In this document: piece by piece, positions 25,847 to 35,029 of the stretch
Layout of the letters: every line of letters begins with the position of its first letter
How positions within the stretch are numbered: position 1 is the first letter of the stretch
DNA from: Tidjanibacter sp.
GTDB lineage: Bacteria > Bacteroidota > Bacteroidia > Bacteroidales > Rikenellaceae
Direction: 5' to 3'
Assembly (NCBI GenBank): GCA_017396085.1
Contig: JAFQNC010000034.1
Coordinates: 1 to 39,817 of the forward strand
DNA length: 39,817 nucleotides
Made by a program: the position numbers and the translations under genes
Notes under the pieces: model-generated
The model's input: the letters and a program-made list of their open reading frames with translations, nothing else
Databases searched by the model: none
What the model was told of the DNA's origin: nothing

Positions 25847-25877
25847 CCCCCACGCACGCAGACGTGTAAATGTTGCG

Positions 25878-25926
25878 TCAAGCCACAAATACCTCATTTG
25901 CGTATTTGTAGGCTTGATTTTCTCTT
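25878..25926 (+). terminator. Intrinsic terminator of kinase cassette
   Basis: A 15-bp stem with one bulged T (25878-25892 with 25902-25917), then a T-rich tail. It closes the three-gene cassette. Confidence 0.9.
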
Positions 25927-25954
25927 TGCAACTCGGTTGCACAAATTTTATTCG

Positions 25955-25962
25955 TATCTTTG
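25955..25962 (+). promoter_or_regulatory. -7 element of nadC promoter
   Basis: TATCTTTG, 64 nt upstream of the nadC ATG. A TTGC lies 15 nt upstream, shorter than the usual spacing. Confidence 0.55.
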
Positions 25963-26026
25963 TGGGGTGAAAACTCGTTTTGAGTACACATTAGGAGAGA
26001 ATGTTATAAAATAACCAAACAAAAAT

Positions 26027-26881
26027 ATGAAGACAGAGTATATTCCTTTCGTTGAAGAACTGATTGAACTGGCTATCAAAGAGGACATCGGCGATGGCGA
26101 CCACACCTCCCTTTCGACCATCCCCGCCGATGCACGCGGTAGGATGAAACTCCTTGTGAAGCAGGAGGGTATCATCGCAGGTATTGAGGTGGCTGTGGAG
26201 GTATTTCGCAGGCTTGACGAGAGCATTTCCATAGACCTTCTGGTGGCCGATGGCGACCACGTGAAGGTGGGCGATGTGGCTTTCTATGTGGAGGGCTGCA
26301 TCCAGACCTTGTTGCAGGCCGAGCGCATTGTGCTCAACATTATGCAACGTATGAGTGGCGTGGCCACCCAAACGGCTGTCTATGCCAAGGCGTTGGAGGG
26401 TACGGGCTGCAAGGTGCTCGACACCCGCAAGACTACCCCCGGTATGAGGGTGCTGGATAAGATGGCTGTGAAGATTGGAGGTGGCGAAAACCACCGCATC
26501 GGCCTGTTCGATATGGTGCTGCTGAAGGACAACCACATCGACTTTGCGGGTGGCATTGTGCCCGCTATCAAGAGCGTGAAGGCCTACTTGGCGGAGAAGG
26601 GTAAGAACATCCCCATTGAGTGCGAGGTGCGCTCGTTGGAGGACATTGACCTTGTGTTTGAGGCAGGTGGCGTGGACCGCATTATGTTTGATAACTTCAC
26701 TCCTCAGATGACCCGTAAGGCGGTGGAGAAGGTTGCAGGCAGGTGTAGTACCGAGTCCTCGGGCGGCATCACGCTTGAAACTATGAGGGAGTATGCCGAG
26801 GCCGGTGTGGACTACATCTCGGTGGGTGCCCTCACACACCAAATCAAGAGCCTTGATTTGAGCCTCAAAGCGTGCAAATAG
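26027..26881 (+). CDS. nadC: Nicotinate-nucleotide diphosphorylase (carboxylating)
   Basis: A 284-residue quinolinate phosphoribosyltransferase, which makes nicotinate mononucleotide from quinolinate and PRPP in de novo NAD synthesis. Family residues are in place: EDIGDGDHTS near 20, ERIVLNIMQRMSGVAT (99-114), the basic TRKTTPGMR (133-141), the active-site KIGGGENHRIGLFDMVLLKDNH (149-170) and a C-terminal ESSGGITLETMREYAEAGVDYISVGALTH. It is a cytosolic dimer-forming enzyme of normal length. nadA and nadB are not in the window. It has its own promoter, and the following peptidase gene has a separate one. Confidence 0.97.
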   Translation: MKTEYIPFVEELIELAIKEDIGDGDHTSLSTIPADARGRMKLLVKQEGIIAGIEVAVEVFRRLDESISIDLLVADGDHVKVGDVAFYVEGCIQTLLQAERIVLNIMQRMSGVATQTAVYAKALEGTGCKVLDTRKTTPGMRVLDKMAVKIGGGENHRIGLFDMVLLKDNHIDFAGGIVPAIKSVKAYLAEKGKNIPIECEVRSLEDIDLVFEAGGVDRIMFDNFTPQMTRKAVEKVAGRCSTESSGGITLETMREYAEAGVDYISVGALTHQIKSLDLSLKACK

Positions 26882-26939
26882 GTAGGCTTGTGTATGTTTG
26901 TGCCCACAAAGAGGGGCGCAAAATGGTCATTTTTGAGTA

Positions 26940-26970
26940 TTGATATTTCCACTCGGCAGGGATACATTTG
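26940..26970 (+). promoter_or_regulatory. Promoter of DPP-IV-like peptidase gene
   Basis: TTG at 26940-26942, a 20-nt spacer, TACATTTG at 26963-26970, about 30 nt before the ATG at 27000. Confidence 0.65.
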
Positions 26971-26999
26971 CGGTGGCTTTGTGTGGGAAAACAGAGGAG

Positions 27000-29147
27000 A
27001 TGATGAAGAGAACGATTGCAATATGGACAATGTTGGTTGTGGCTGTGGGTGCGCTCTCGGCCCAACCTCGCTTTGTGTATGACGACATCGCCGATGGCAA
27101 GTTTGCCCAGAGGAGTGTGGCAGGTCTGCGCTCTATGGCCGATGGCCGCCACTACACCACCTTCCGCAATGGTGTCATCGTGCGCCACGCCTACGAGGGT
27201 AGGGAGCAGAGCGTGGAGTTGCTCGATGTGAAGAGCCTCGGCATTGAGGGTAGGGTGGAGGAGTACACCTTCTCGCCCGATGAGCGAAGAATAATGTTCC
27301 GCATCGACTCCGAGCCCCTCTATCGCCGCAGCCACCACTCCCACTACGCTGTCTATGACCTCACAAGTGGAGAGTTGGAGAGCGTGGATGAGAGCCATAG
27401 TATGCGCTGGGCCGAGTTCTCGCCCAACGGAACAAAGGTGGCCTTTGTGAAGGATAACAACCTCTATATTCGCGACTTGGAGTGCGATTTTACCTACCCG
27501 CTCACGACCGATGGCGAGTGGAACCACATCATCAACGGTATGCCCGACTGGGTATATGAGGAGGAGTGGGGTATCGACAACGCCTTTGAGTGGTCGCCCG
27601 ATGGGAGCAAAATCGCCTTCTTGCGTAGCGATGAGAGCAGGGTGAAGGAGTTTGGGTTTATGAAGTACCTCACCGGTAGCCCCTATCCCGAACTATTCAA
27701 ATATAAGTACCCCAAGGCGGGCGAGGAGAACTCCTCGGTATCGCTCCACGTGTTTGACGTGGCGAGTGGCACCACGGCTACGGTGAGCCGCAATACGCCC
27801 CAAGATGACCTCTACATCCCCTTCTTTGATTGGACTCCCGATGGCAGGCTCTACTACTTTGTCATCAATCGCCTTCAAAACCACCTCTCGGTGGTGCTTT
27901 GCGACCACAATGGCGAGCAGAGGGAGATTTATGCCGAGATTGACGACAAATACATTGACGGTATAGGTCTGGGTACCATCACTTTCCTCTCCGACTCCGA
28001 CCGCTTCTTGGTTTTGAGCGAGCGAGGGGGCTACAACCACATCTACCTCTCAAGCCTCTCCAAAGGCGGACTCACTCCGCTGACCGAGGGCGAGTGGAAC
28101 GTAACGGAGGTGGTGTGCGCCACAGATAAGCGGATTTGGTATCTCTCAACCGAGGGCTCGCCCCTGCGTAGGGAACTCTACTCGGTGGGTGTCAATGGCA
28201 AGGGTAAACAGCGACTTTCGACCACTTCGGGTACCTACCGTATCGCTCCGAGTGCGGGCTGCCGCTACTATGTGAGCTACTTCTCCAATGCCACCACGCC
28301 CAACATCGTAACCCTCCACAAGGGTAACGGCAAGTTGGTCGATACGTTGGAGAGCAATGAGGCCTTGAGGCGCTACATTGCCGAGGTGCAACTCCCTGCA
28401 AAGGAGTTTTTCACCTTCACCACCGAGCGTGGCGATACCCTCAATGCCTACATTAAAAAGCCCACAGGGTTTGACCCAAGCAAGAAATACCCCGTGTTGA
28501 TTACCCAATATAGTGGTCCCGGCTCGCAGGATGTGAGGGATAGGTGGACCATTGATTGGGAGGATGCACTGGTACAGCAGGGCTACGTGGTGGTGGATTG
28601 CGACCCGAGGGGTACGGGCTTCCGTAGCGCAGCCTTCAAGAAGAGCACCTACGGTATTATGGGGCAACTCGAAACCGAGGACCAAATAAGCCTTGCACGT
28701 TGGGTTGCAGAGCAGGAGTGGGCCGATGGAGAGCGCATCGGTATCTACGGATGGAGTTATGGTGGCTTTATGGCCCTGAACTGCATCCTCAAAGGGGCCG
28801 ATGTATTCAAGATGGCCATTGCAGTGGCTCCGGTAACATCGTGGAGGTACTACGACTCGGTTTACACCGAGCGTGTGAACGGCCTGCCACAGAGCAATGC
28901 CGAGGGTTATGACGAGCCTTCGCCCATTGGCTATGCCGCCAACCTCAAGGGAAAACTGCTGCTGATGCACGGCACAGCAGACGACAACGTACACGTGCAA
29001 AATACCCACGCTATGGCCTATGAGTTTGTCAAGGCCGGAAAGCAGATTGATATGATGATTTACACCGATGACAACCACTCTATGGTCCCCTATGGTCGCA
29101 GGAACGTAAGGCAGAAGATGGTTGATTACTGCCTCGAAAACCTCTAA
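27000..29147 (+). CDS. Dipeptidyl peptidase IV-type serine peptidase (S9)
   Basis: A 715-residue exported peptidase that removes dipeptides, typically Xaa-Pro, from peptide N-termini. Signal peptide about 1-22 (VVAVGALSAQ). The beta-propeller half has the DPP-IV landmarks PDWVYEEEWGIDNAFEWSPDGSKIAFLRSDES and GSPYPELFKYKYPKAGE; the WVYEEE glutamates anchor the substrate amino terminus. The alpha/beta-hydrolase half has the nucleophile Ser in GWSYGG (near 585), Asp in HGTADDNVH (near 661) and His in DDNHSM (near 693). The start is the first of two adjacent ATGs just after the promoter; an upstream in-frame ATG at 26940 lies within the promoter. It is probably periplasmic. The TonB receptor gene follows 72 nt later without an obvious terminator. 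Confidence 0.95.
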   Translation: MMKRTIAIWTMLVVAVGALSAQPRFVYDDIADGKFAQRSVAGLRSMADGRHYTTFRNGVIVRHAYEGREQSVELLDVKSLGIEGRVEEYTFSPDERRIMFRIDSEPLYRRSHHSHYAVYDLTSGELESVDESHSMRWAEFSPNGTKVAFVKDNNLYIRDLECDFTYPLTTDGEWNHIINGMPDWVYEEEWGIDNAFEWSPDGSKIAFLRSDESRVKEFGFMKYLTGSPYPELFKYKYPKAGEENSSVSLHVFDVASGTTATVSRNTPQDDLYIPFFDWTPDGRLYYFVINRLQNHLSVVLCDHNGEQREIYAEIDDKYIDGIGLGTITFLSDSDRFLVLSERGGYNHIYLSSLSKGGLTPLTEGEWNVTEVVCATDKRIWYLSTEGSPLRRELYSVGVNGKGKQRLSTTSGTYRIAPSAGCRYYVSYFSNATTPNIVTLHKGNGKLVDTLESNEALRRYIAEVQLPAKEFFTFTTERGDTLNAYIKKPTGFDPSKKYPVLITQYSGPGSQDVRDRWTIDWEDALVQQGYVVVDCDPRGTGFRSAAFKKSTYGIMGQLETEDQISLARWVAEQEWADGERIGIYGWSYGGFMALNCILKGADVFKMAIAVAPVTSWRYYDSVYTERVNGLPQSNAEGYDEPSPIGYAANLKGKLLLMHGTADDNVHVQNTHAMAYEFVKAGKQIDMMIYTDDNHSMVPYGRRNVRQKMVDYCLENL

Positions 29148-29219
29148 CGGAGAGGGTTATGTATGGCAGAAACAACTCGGAGCAAGGGTGGCTCGGTGAA
29201 TGATGGTTAGTGAAAGGAT

Positions 29220-31544
29220 ATGAAGATGAAAAGATTTTTTGTGGTGGCAATGATGGTGCTCTGCGGCTCGCTTGTGGCTGTGGCGCAGAATGTTTCGGGG
29301 CGTGTGGTGGACACCGAGGGTAACGCCTTGGTGGGTGCCACGGTCTTTTGGAACGACACCACGGTGGGTACGGTTACCGACACCGAGGGCCGCTATGAGG
29401 TCTACCGAGTGAAGGGTCACAACGTGTTGGTGGCCACCTACTTGGGCTATACCGATGCCGCCGTGGAGGTGAGTGCCGACCGCAAGGTGGTCGATTTCAC
29501 CCTCACCAATGGTGTTGGCATTGAGGAGGTTGTGGTGGAGGGCTCTATGGGTGGCAACTTCATCCGTCAGGGCGGTATCGCCAAGGACGAGATGATTAGT
29601 TTTGCGGGCCTTTGCAAGATGGCGTGCTGCAACTTGGCCGAGAGTTTTGAGAACTCCGCATCGGTTACGGTGGGTTATAGCGATGCCGTGAGCGGCAGCC
29701 GACAAATAAAAATGCTCGGTTTGGCGGGTACCTACACCCAAATTCTTGACGAGAATAGGCCCATAATGCGCGGTATCGGCTCGCCCTACGGACTGAACTA
29801 CACCCCCGGTATGTGGCTCAACTCCATTCAGGTGTCGAAGGGTATCGCCTCCGTTACTGCAGGCCACGAGGCCATCACGGGCCAAATTAACCTTGAATAC
29901 CGCAAACCCACTGACGAACAAAAGTTCTTCCTCAATCTCTACTTTGACAACGAACTCAAACCCGAGGCCAACATCGCAGTGCCCATTGCGCTCACGAAGG
30001 ATAAAAGCCTCACCACCACCGTGTTGCTCCACTATTCGGGCGATACCAACGAGTATGACCACAACGAGGATGGCTTCCGAGATTTGCCTATGGCCCGCCA
30101 GATGAACGTGGCCAACCGTTGGCTCTATCAGCAACCCAATGGTACCCAATGGCGTTGGGGGTGGAGGTATGTAGACGAAAACCGTGAGGGTGGCCAGATG
30201 GGCTACGACCACAAGAAGATGTACGACCAACTTGTGAGCGACAAACCACACACCTATGGCTCCGATATGCACAACCGAGGGCTGAACGCCTACCTGAAGG
30301 TGGGTAAGCCCGTTGGCGCAGCCGTGTGGGACGAGGAGAATCAGGAGGAGGCTCGCTCCAGTGTGGCCTTTGTGATGGATATGGACAACTTTGCAATGGA
30401 TTCCTACTTTGGCCGCAACACCTACAATGGCGTGGAGCAATCCGTGTGGGGCAACCTCTCCTATCAGCACTACTTCACGGGCCGTTCCTCGTTGATGGCC
30501 GGTGGCTCTATGTGGGTGCGCCACGTGGAGGAGGATGTGATGCAGAGAGCCCTGCCTTTGCAAAACTATATGGATATGGTGGAGCCGGGCCTGTTTGCGG
30601 AGTATACCTACAACATAAAGGATAAGTTCTCGCTGGTGGCAGGTATCCGTGGCGACCTCTCAACCATACCCGGCGGAGTGGCCGAGGGGGGCGAATTGGT
30701 CCCCACGCAGAGCGACTTCCTGCTCACTCCTCGTATGCACCTGCGCTACAACTTCACCGAGCAGACCGCACTGAGGGCTTCGGCAGGTTTGGGCTCACGT
30801 AGGGTTATGCCCTTTACGGACAACATCTGGATGCTCGGCACCAACCGCACCATTGTGAACGAGTTGGAGCGTGGCGAGGACATTGAGAAGGCTGCAACCA
30901 TTGGTGCAAGCCTCACCCACACGTTGAGCGCAGTGGACTACAACGACCTCACCATCAGTTTTGACTACTTCCACACCCGATTTACCAACGCAGTGGTGGC
31001 CGACCAAGAGTGGGCGGACAACTCCATCCGCATCTACAACCTCGCCCAGAGTGGTGCAGCCTTTGCCCACAACTGGCAGTTGGATGTGCAGTGGACTCCG
31101 TTGGAGGGACTGGATATTTTCACCACCTTCCGCTACACCGACTCCAAGATTACCAAGCAGTTGAACGGGGTGGACCACCTTGTGGACCGCCCGCTGGTGG
31201 GTAAGTTCAAGGGCCTTGTGAATGTGCAGTATGCCACCAAGTTCCGCCGCTGGGTGTTCGACTTCACGGCCCAACTCAATGGCCCGATGAGGTTGCCCGC
31301 ACTTGATGGCGATGTGATGGAGGCCGAATATTCGCCCGTCTACCCGATGTTCTATGGTCAGGTGAGCCACCGCATCGGTCAGTGGGACATCTATGTTGGT
31401 TGCGAGAACATCCTCGACTTTATGCAGCACAACCCCATCATTGCCGCCGATGCACCCTTCTCGCCCGAGTTTAACTCCTCGGTGGTGTGGGGACCGCTTA
31501 TGGGCCGCAAGTTCTACATTGGAGCAAGATTTAACTTATACTAA
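29220..31544 (+). CDS. TonB-dependent receptor, probable metal-related
   Basis: A 774-residue receptor: signal peptide 1-22, carboxypeptidase-regulatory-like domain at about 25-97 (SGRVVDTEGNALVGATVFWNDTTVGTVTDTEGRYEVYRV), a TonB-box-like IEEVVVEGS at 101-109, a plug beginning near 115 and a barrel ending FYIGARFNLY. An unusual Cys cluster, C132 and C136-C137 (LCKMACCNLAESF), sits at the front of the plug. The downstream gene, 15 nt away, encodes a secreted heavy-metal-binding protein. Together these suggest transport or sensing of a soft metal such as copper, though sugars or peptides cannot be excluded. It may be cotranscribed with the peptidase upstream. Confidence 0.85.
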   Translation: MKMKRFFVVAMMVLCGSLVAVAQNVSGRVVDTEGNALVGATVFWNDTTVGTVTDTEGRYEVYRVKGHNVLVATYLGYTDAAVEVSADRKVVDFTLTNGVGIEEVVVEGSMGGNFIRQGGIAKDEMISFAGLCKMACCNLAESFENSASVTVGYSDAVSGSRQIKMLGLAGTYTQILDENRPIMRGIGSPYGLNYTPGMWLNSIQVSKGIASVTAGHEAITGQINLEYRKPTDEQKFFLNLYFDNELKPEANIAVPIALTKDKSLTTTVLLHYSGDTNEYDHNEDGFRDLPMARQMNVANRWLYQQPNGTQWRWGWRYVDENREGGQMGYDHKKMYDQLVSDKPHTYGSDMHNRGLNAYLKVGKPVGAAVWDEENQEEARSSVAFVMDMDNFAMDSYFGRNTYNGVEQSVWGNLSYQHYFTGRSSLMAGGSMWVRHVEEDVMQRALPLQNYMDMVEPGLFAEYTYNIKDKFSLVAGIRGDLSTIPGGVAEGGELVPTQSDFLLTPRMHLRYNFTEQTALRASAGLGSRRVMPFTDNIWMLGTNRTIVNELERGEDIEKAATIGASLTHTLSAVDYNDLTISFDYFHTRFTNAVVADQEWADNSIRIYNLAQSGAAFAHNWQLDVQWTPLEGLDIFTTFRYTDSKITKQLNGVDHLVDRPLVGKFKGLVNVQYATKFRRWVFDFTAQLNGPMRLPALDGDVMEAEYSPVYPMFYGQVSHRIGQWDIYVGCENILDFMQHNPIIAADAPFSPEFNSSVVWGPLMGRKFYIGARFNLY

Positions 31545-31559
31545 TACCTGTTTACAACT

Positions 31560-31970
31560 ATGAAAAAACTATTTGTCGTAATGCTTACCCTCGCCCTCGG
31601 ACTCGGCACCGTGTGTGCACAGGAGAAGAAAGAGGTGAAAAAGAGAGCAACCGTAACTTTCGCCACCGACCTTGATTGCGAGAGTTGCGCCAAGAAGGTG
31701 CTGGACGTTATTCCCTTCAAGAAGGGCGTTAAGGATGTTGTTGTGGATGTGCCCACCAAGGCTATCACGGTAACCTACGACCCCCGCAAGACCACCGAGG
31801 CTAACCTCGTGGAGGCTTTGGAGAAGATTGACGTACACGTGCAGAAGGATTGCAAGGGCGCCGATTGTGCCAAGCAGGGTGCGGAGTGCAAGGATGCCGA
31901 GTGCAAAGGTCACGACCACAACCACTCCCACAAGGGCCACGACCACTCCCACGCCGGCCACAAGCACTGA
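31560..31970 (+). CDS. Secreted HMA-domain protein with Cys- and His-rich tail
   Basis: A 136-residue exported protein. Signal peptide 1-20 (LGLGTVCAQ), then one HMA fold at about 29-93 with the metal site DLDCESCAKK (C40, C43) and the expected beta-alpha-beta pattern through VVVDVPTKAITVTYDPRKTTEANLVEALEKI. Next is a linker with four regularly placed cysteines (C98, C103, C110, C115), and a C-terminal tail of about 20 residues containing nine histidines. The three potential sites (CxxC, Cys linker, His tail) suggest a periplasmic or outer-membrane-side chaperone or buffer for copper, zinc or nickel. It is the last gene before a strong terminator and works most plausibly with the TonB receptor just upstream. 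Confidence 0.87.
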   Translation: MKKLFVVMLTLALGLGTVCAQEKKEVKKRATVTFATDLDCESCAKKVLDVIPFKKGVKDVVVDVPTKAITVTYDPRKTTEANLVEALEKIDVHVQKDCKGADCAKQGAECKDAECKGHDHNHSHKGHDHSHAGHKH

Positions 31971-32002
31971 TTGATTGTTTGGTGCCACCCGTGCGCACAC
32001 AC

Positions 32003-32048
32003 AACGAGCCACTCCGCTTTCGGGGGAGTGGCTCGTTTGTTTTTTTTA
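32003..32048 (+). terminator. Intrinsic terminator after HMA gene
   Basis: A perfect 13-bp stem (32003-32015 with 32025-32037), a 9-nt loop, then a T-rich run to 32048. Confidence 0.95.
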
Positions 32049-32106
32049 GTTGACGGGAGGTAGGGGAGATAGCCTATTTTTATTCTTCCCATAACTCCTA
32101 TTCCCA

Positions 32107-32219
32107 TTGTCAATTTTGAATTTTGGCAAATGCGAGTAAGCGAGGGCATTGGCTGCTTGCAGACTCTGCCGAGCGGGAGCATTTTAGACAAAACAACGTT
32201 TTGTCAATTTTGAATTTTG
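32107..32219. repeat. 19-nt direct repeats flanking a 75-nt segment
   Basis: TTGTCAATTTTGAATTTTG occurs identically at 32107-32125 and 32201-32219. The 75 nt between contain most of the palindromic element at 32178-32211. No ORF of note. This accounts for most of the gene-free stretch 31971-32299. Confidence 0.8.
32178..32211. repeat. 34-nt palindromic element, copy 2 (inverted)
   Basis: The reverse complement matches 3188-3221 at 29 of 34 positions, with all differences in the central 5 nt. The perfect stem GACAAAAC/GTTTTGTC is at 32187-32194 and 32198-32205. Confidence 0.8.
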
Positions 32220-32245
32220 AATTTTCTGCTCTTCCTTCCGAAACA

Positions 32246-32276
32246 CAAAGGGCTCGGCGCAGTGCCGAGCCCTTTG
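32246..32276 (-). terminator. Hairpin terminator of ppdK
   Basis: A perfect 13-bp stem with a 5-nt loop, 24 nt past the ppdK stop. The minus-strand tail is TGTTT only, so it is strong in stem and weak in U-tract. Confidence 0.75.
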
Positions 32277-32299
32277 TCAGTGTATGGAGTCTTGTGTAA

Positions 32300-35029
32300 C
32301 TACTCCTGCTTGAGTGCAGCCTGAGCAGCAGCCAAACGTGCGATGGGCACACGGAAGGGCGAGCAGCTCACGTAGTCAAGACCTGCCGAGTGGCAGAACT
32401 CAACGCTCGAAGGCTCACCACCGTGCTCACCACAAATACCACACTTGAGGTTGTTGCGGGTAGTACGGCCCTTGGTTACACCCTCGCGCACGAGGCGGCC
32501 TACACCATTGCGGTCCAAAATCTTGAAGGGGTCAGCCTTCAGGATGTTCTTCTCAAGGTAGATGGGCAAGAACTTGCCAATGTCATCACGCGAGAAGCCC
32601 AAAGTCATCTGGGTAAGGTCGTTGGTACCGAAGGAGAAGAACTCTGCAACCTCTGCAATCTGGTCGGCAGTAACAGCAGCACGAGGAATCTCAATCATAG
32701 TACCTACCATATAGTCAATCTTGTCGTTACGCTCTGCGAAAATCTCAGCGGCAACACGGTCGATGATGTTCTTCTGGTAGCGCAACTCCTTGTGGTTACC
32801 AACAAGGGGAACCATAATCTCAACCTTAACAGGCACGCCTTTCTCCCTTACGTTCATTGCAGCCTCCAAGATAGCCCTTGTCTGCATCTCGGTAATCTCG
32901 GGATAGGTGTTACCCAGACGGCAACCACGGTGGCCCAACATTGGGTTAACCTCGGCCAAAGCCTCCACCTTGGCAGCAATCTTCTCAACGCTCACGCCGA
33001 TAACCTTAGCCAACTCCTGCTGCTCTTTCTCGGTGTGGGGTGCGAACTCGTGCAAGGGGGGGTCCAAAAGACGAACAGTCACGGGCAGACCCTGCATAGC
33101 CTCGAAGATACCCTCGAAGTCCTCACGCTGCATAGGCAACAGTTTTGCCAAAGCAACCCTACGGCCGGCCTCATCGTCAGCCAAAATCATCTCCCTAACA
33201 GCCAAGATACGGTCGCCCTCGAAGAACATATGCTCGGTACGGCACAGACCAATACCCTGTGCTCCAAAACTTACGGCCTGCCTTGCATCGCGAGGCGAGT
33301 CGGCATTGGTGCGCACTTTCAGACGTGCATATTTGGTGGTGAGGTCCATCAGTTTTGCGAAGTCGCCACTGAGTTCAGCCTCTTTGGTTGCAACCTGACC
33401 GAGGTAAACCTCGCCGGTCGAACCGTTGAGCGAAATCCAGTCGTGCTCGTTGATTACCAGACCGTCAATCTCAATGGTGCGGGTCTTGTAGTCAATTTTG
33501 AGTTCGCCTGCACCCGAAACGCAGCACTTACCCATACCACGAGCAACCACAGCAGCGTGCGAGGTCATACCACCCCTTGCGGTGAGGATACCTGCAGCGT
33601 CCAACATACCCTTCAAGTCCTCAGGCGAGGTCTCGATACGTACCAATACTGCCTTGATGCCGTGCTCTTGGAAATATTTTTCTGCATCCTCTGCGAAGAA
33701 TACAACAGGACCGGTAGCAGCACCGGGGCTGGCGGGCAGACCCTTGGTGATAACCTTGGCGCTCTTGATAGCCTGCTTGTCAAATACGGGGTGCAACAGC
33801 TCATCGAGTTTCTCGGGCTCCTGACGGAGAACAGCGGTCTGCTCGTCAATGAGGCCCTCCTCCAACATATCCATTGCGATTTTCACCATAGCGGCACCGG
33901 TACGCTTACCGTTACGAGTCTGGAGCATCCAGAGTTTGCCGTCCTGAATGGTGAACTCCATATCCTGCATATCGGTAAAGTAGTTCTCCAAGTGCTCCTT
34001 GATGTCGCAGAGCTCTTTGTAAACCTCGGGCATAACCTCCTCCAACGAGGGGAACTGTGCGGCACGGGTAGCCTCGTCAATGTTCTGAGCTTTTGCCCAG
34101 CGGCGCGAGCCCTCAAGGGTAATCTGCTGGGGAGTGCGGATACCTGCAACAACGTCTTCACCCTGTGCGTTCACGAGGTACTCACCGTTGAAGATGTTCT
34201 CACCGGTAGCAGCATCACGCGAGAAGCAAACGCCGGTAGCCGAGTTGTCGCCCATATTACCGAACACCATTGCCATAACGCTAACTGCGGTACCCCACTC
34301 CTGAGGAATGTTGTTGAGTTTGCGGTAGAGGATAGCCCTCTCGTTCATCCAGCTGCGGAACACAGCGCAGATAGCACCCCAAAGCTGCTCCCAAGGGTCT
34401 ACGGGGAAGTCCTTACCGGTCTGCTCTTTCACAGCCTTCTTGAAACGTACGACCAACTCCTTGAAGTCCTCGGCGGTCAGGTCGGCATCGTTCTTAACGC
34501 CTTTCTCCTCCTTAACCTCCTCGATGATAGCCTCAAAGGGGTCGATGTCCTGCTTCGATGCGGGTTTCATCTCCAACACAACATCGCCATACATCTGTAC
34601 GAAACGGCGGTAGGAGTCCCAAGCGAAGCGGTCGTTGCCCGAGCGAGCGGCCACAGCCTCAACGGCTTGGTCGTTCATACCGAGGTTCAGAATGGTATCC
34701 ATCATACCGGGCATCGAAGCCCTTGCACCGGAACGTACCGACAGCAACAGGGGCGAAGCCTCGCCACCGAATTTCATACCGGTCGATTCCTCAATATTCT
34801 TGATTGCAGCCTCAACCTCTGCTTTGATGAGCTCGATTACTTTTGCCTCACCCTCTTTGTAGTACTCGCTACAAACCTCGGTGGTGATGGTAAATCCGGG
34901 AGGCACGGGCATACCCAGCAGGTTCATCTCTGCAAGGTTTGCACCCTTACCACCAAGCAATTCTCTCATTTTGCCATTACCCTCGGCTTTCCTATCGCCA
35001 AAGGTGTAAACTCTTTTTACGTTTGCCAT
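32300..35029 (-). CDS. ppdK: Pyruvate, phosphate dikinase
   Basis: A 909-residue cytosolic enzyme interconverting ATP + pyruvate + Pi and AMP + PEP + PPi. Domains in order: an N-terminal nucleotide-binding domain (1-~340; LGGKGANLAEMNLLGMPVPPGFTI, LLLSVRSGARASMPGMMDTILNLG), a central phosphohistidine domain (catalytic His491 in GGMTSHAAVVARG), and a C-terminal PEP/pyruvate barrel (LCRTEHMF, HRGCRLGNTYPEI, FGTNDLTQMTLGFSRDD, and CGICGEHGGEPSSVEFC with the acid-base Cys). Length matches the family. In an organism with PPi-dependent PFK it allows glycolysis or gluconeogenesis to run with PPi. It is monocistronic on the minus strand. I found no clear TAnnTTTG promoter immediately upstream. Confidence 0.97.
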   Translation of the reverse strand: MANVKRVYTFGDRKAEGNGKMRELLGGKGANLAEMNLLGMPVPPGFTITTEVCSEYYKEGEAKVIELIKAEVEAAIKNIEESTGMKFGGEASPLLLSVRSGARASMPGMMDTILNLGMNDQAVEAVAARSGNDRFAWDSYRRFVQMYGDVVLEMKPASKQDIDPFEAIIEEVKEEKGVKNDADLTAEDFKELVVRFKKAVKEQTGKDFPVDPWEQLWGAICAVFRSWMNERAILYRKLNNIPQEWGTAVSVMAMVFGNMGDNSATGVCFSRDAATGENIFNGEYLVNAQGEDVVAGIRTPQQITLEGSRRWAKAQNIDEATRAAQFPSLEEVMPEVYKELCDIKEHLENYFTDMQDMEFTIQDGKLWMLQTRNGKRTGAAMVKIAMDMLEEGLIDEQTAVLRQEPEKLDELLHPVFDKQAIKSAKVITKGLPASPGAATGPVVFFAEDAEKYFQEHGIKAVLVRIETSPEDLKGMLDAAGILTARGGMTSHAAVVARGMGKCCVSGAGELKIDYKTRTIEIDGLVINEHDWISLNGSTGEVYLGQVATKEAELSGDFAKLMDLTTKYARLKVRTNADSPRDARQAVSFGAQGIGLCRTEHMFFEGDRILAVREMILADDEAGRRVALAKLLPMQREDFEGIFEAMQGLPVTVRLLDPPLHEFAPHTEKEQQELAKVIGVSVEKIAAKVEALAEVNPMLGHRGCRLGNTYPEITEMQTRAILEAAMNVREKGVPVKVEIMVPLVGNHKELRYQKNIIDRVAAEIFAERNDKIDYMVGTMIEIPRAAVTADQIAEVAEFFSFGTNDLTQMTLGFSRDDIGKFLPIYLEKNILKADPFKILDRNGVGRLVREGVTKGRTTRNNLKCGICGEHGGEPSSVEFCHSAGLDYVSCSPFRVPIARLAAAQAALKQE

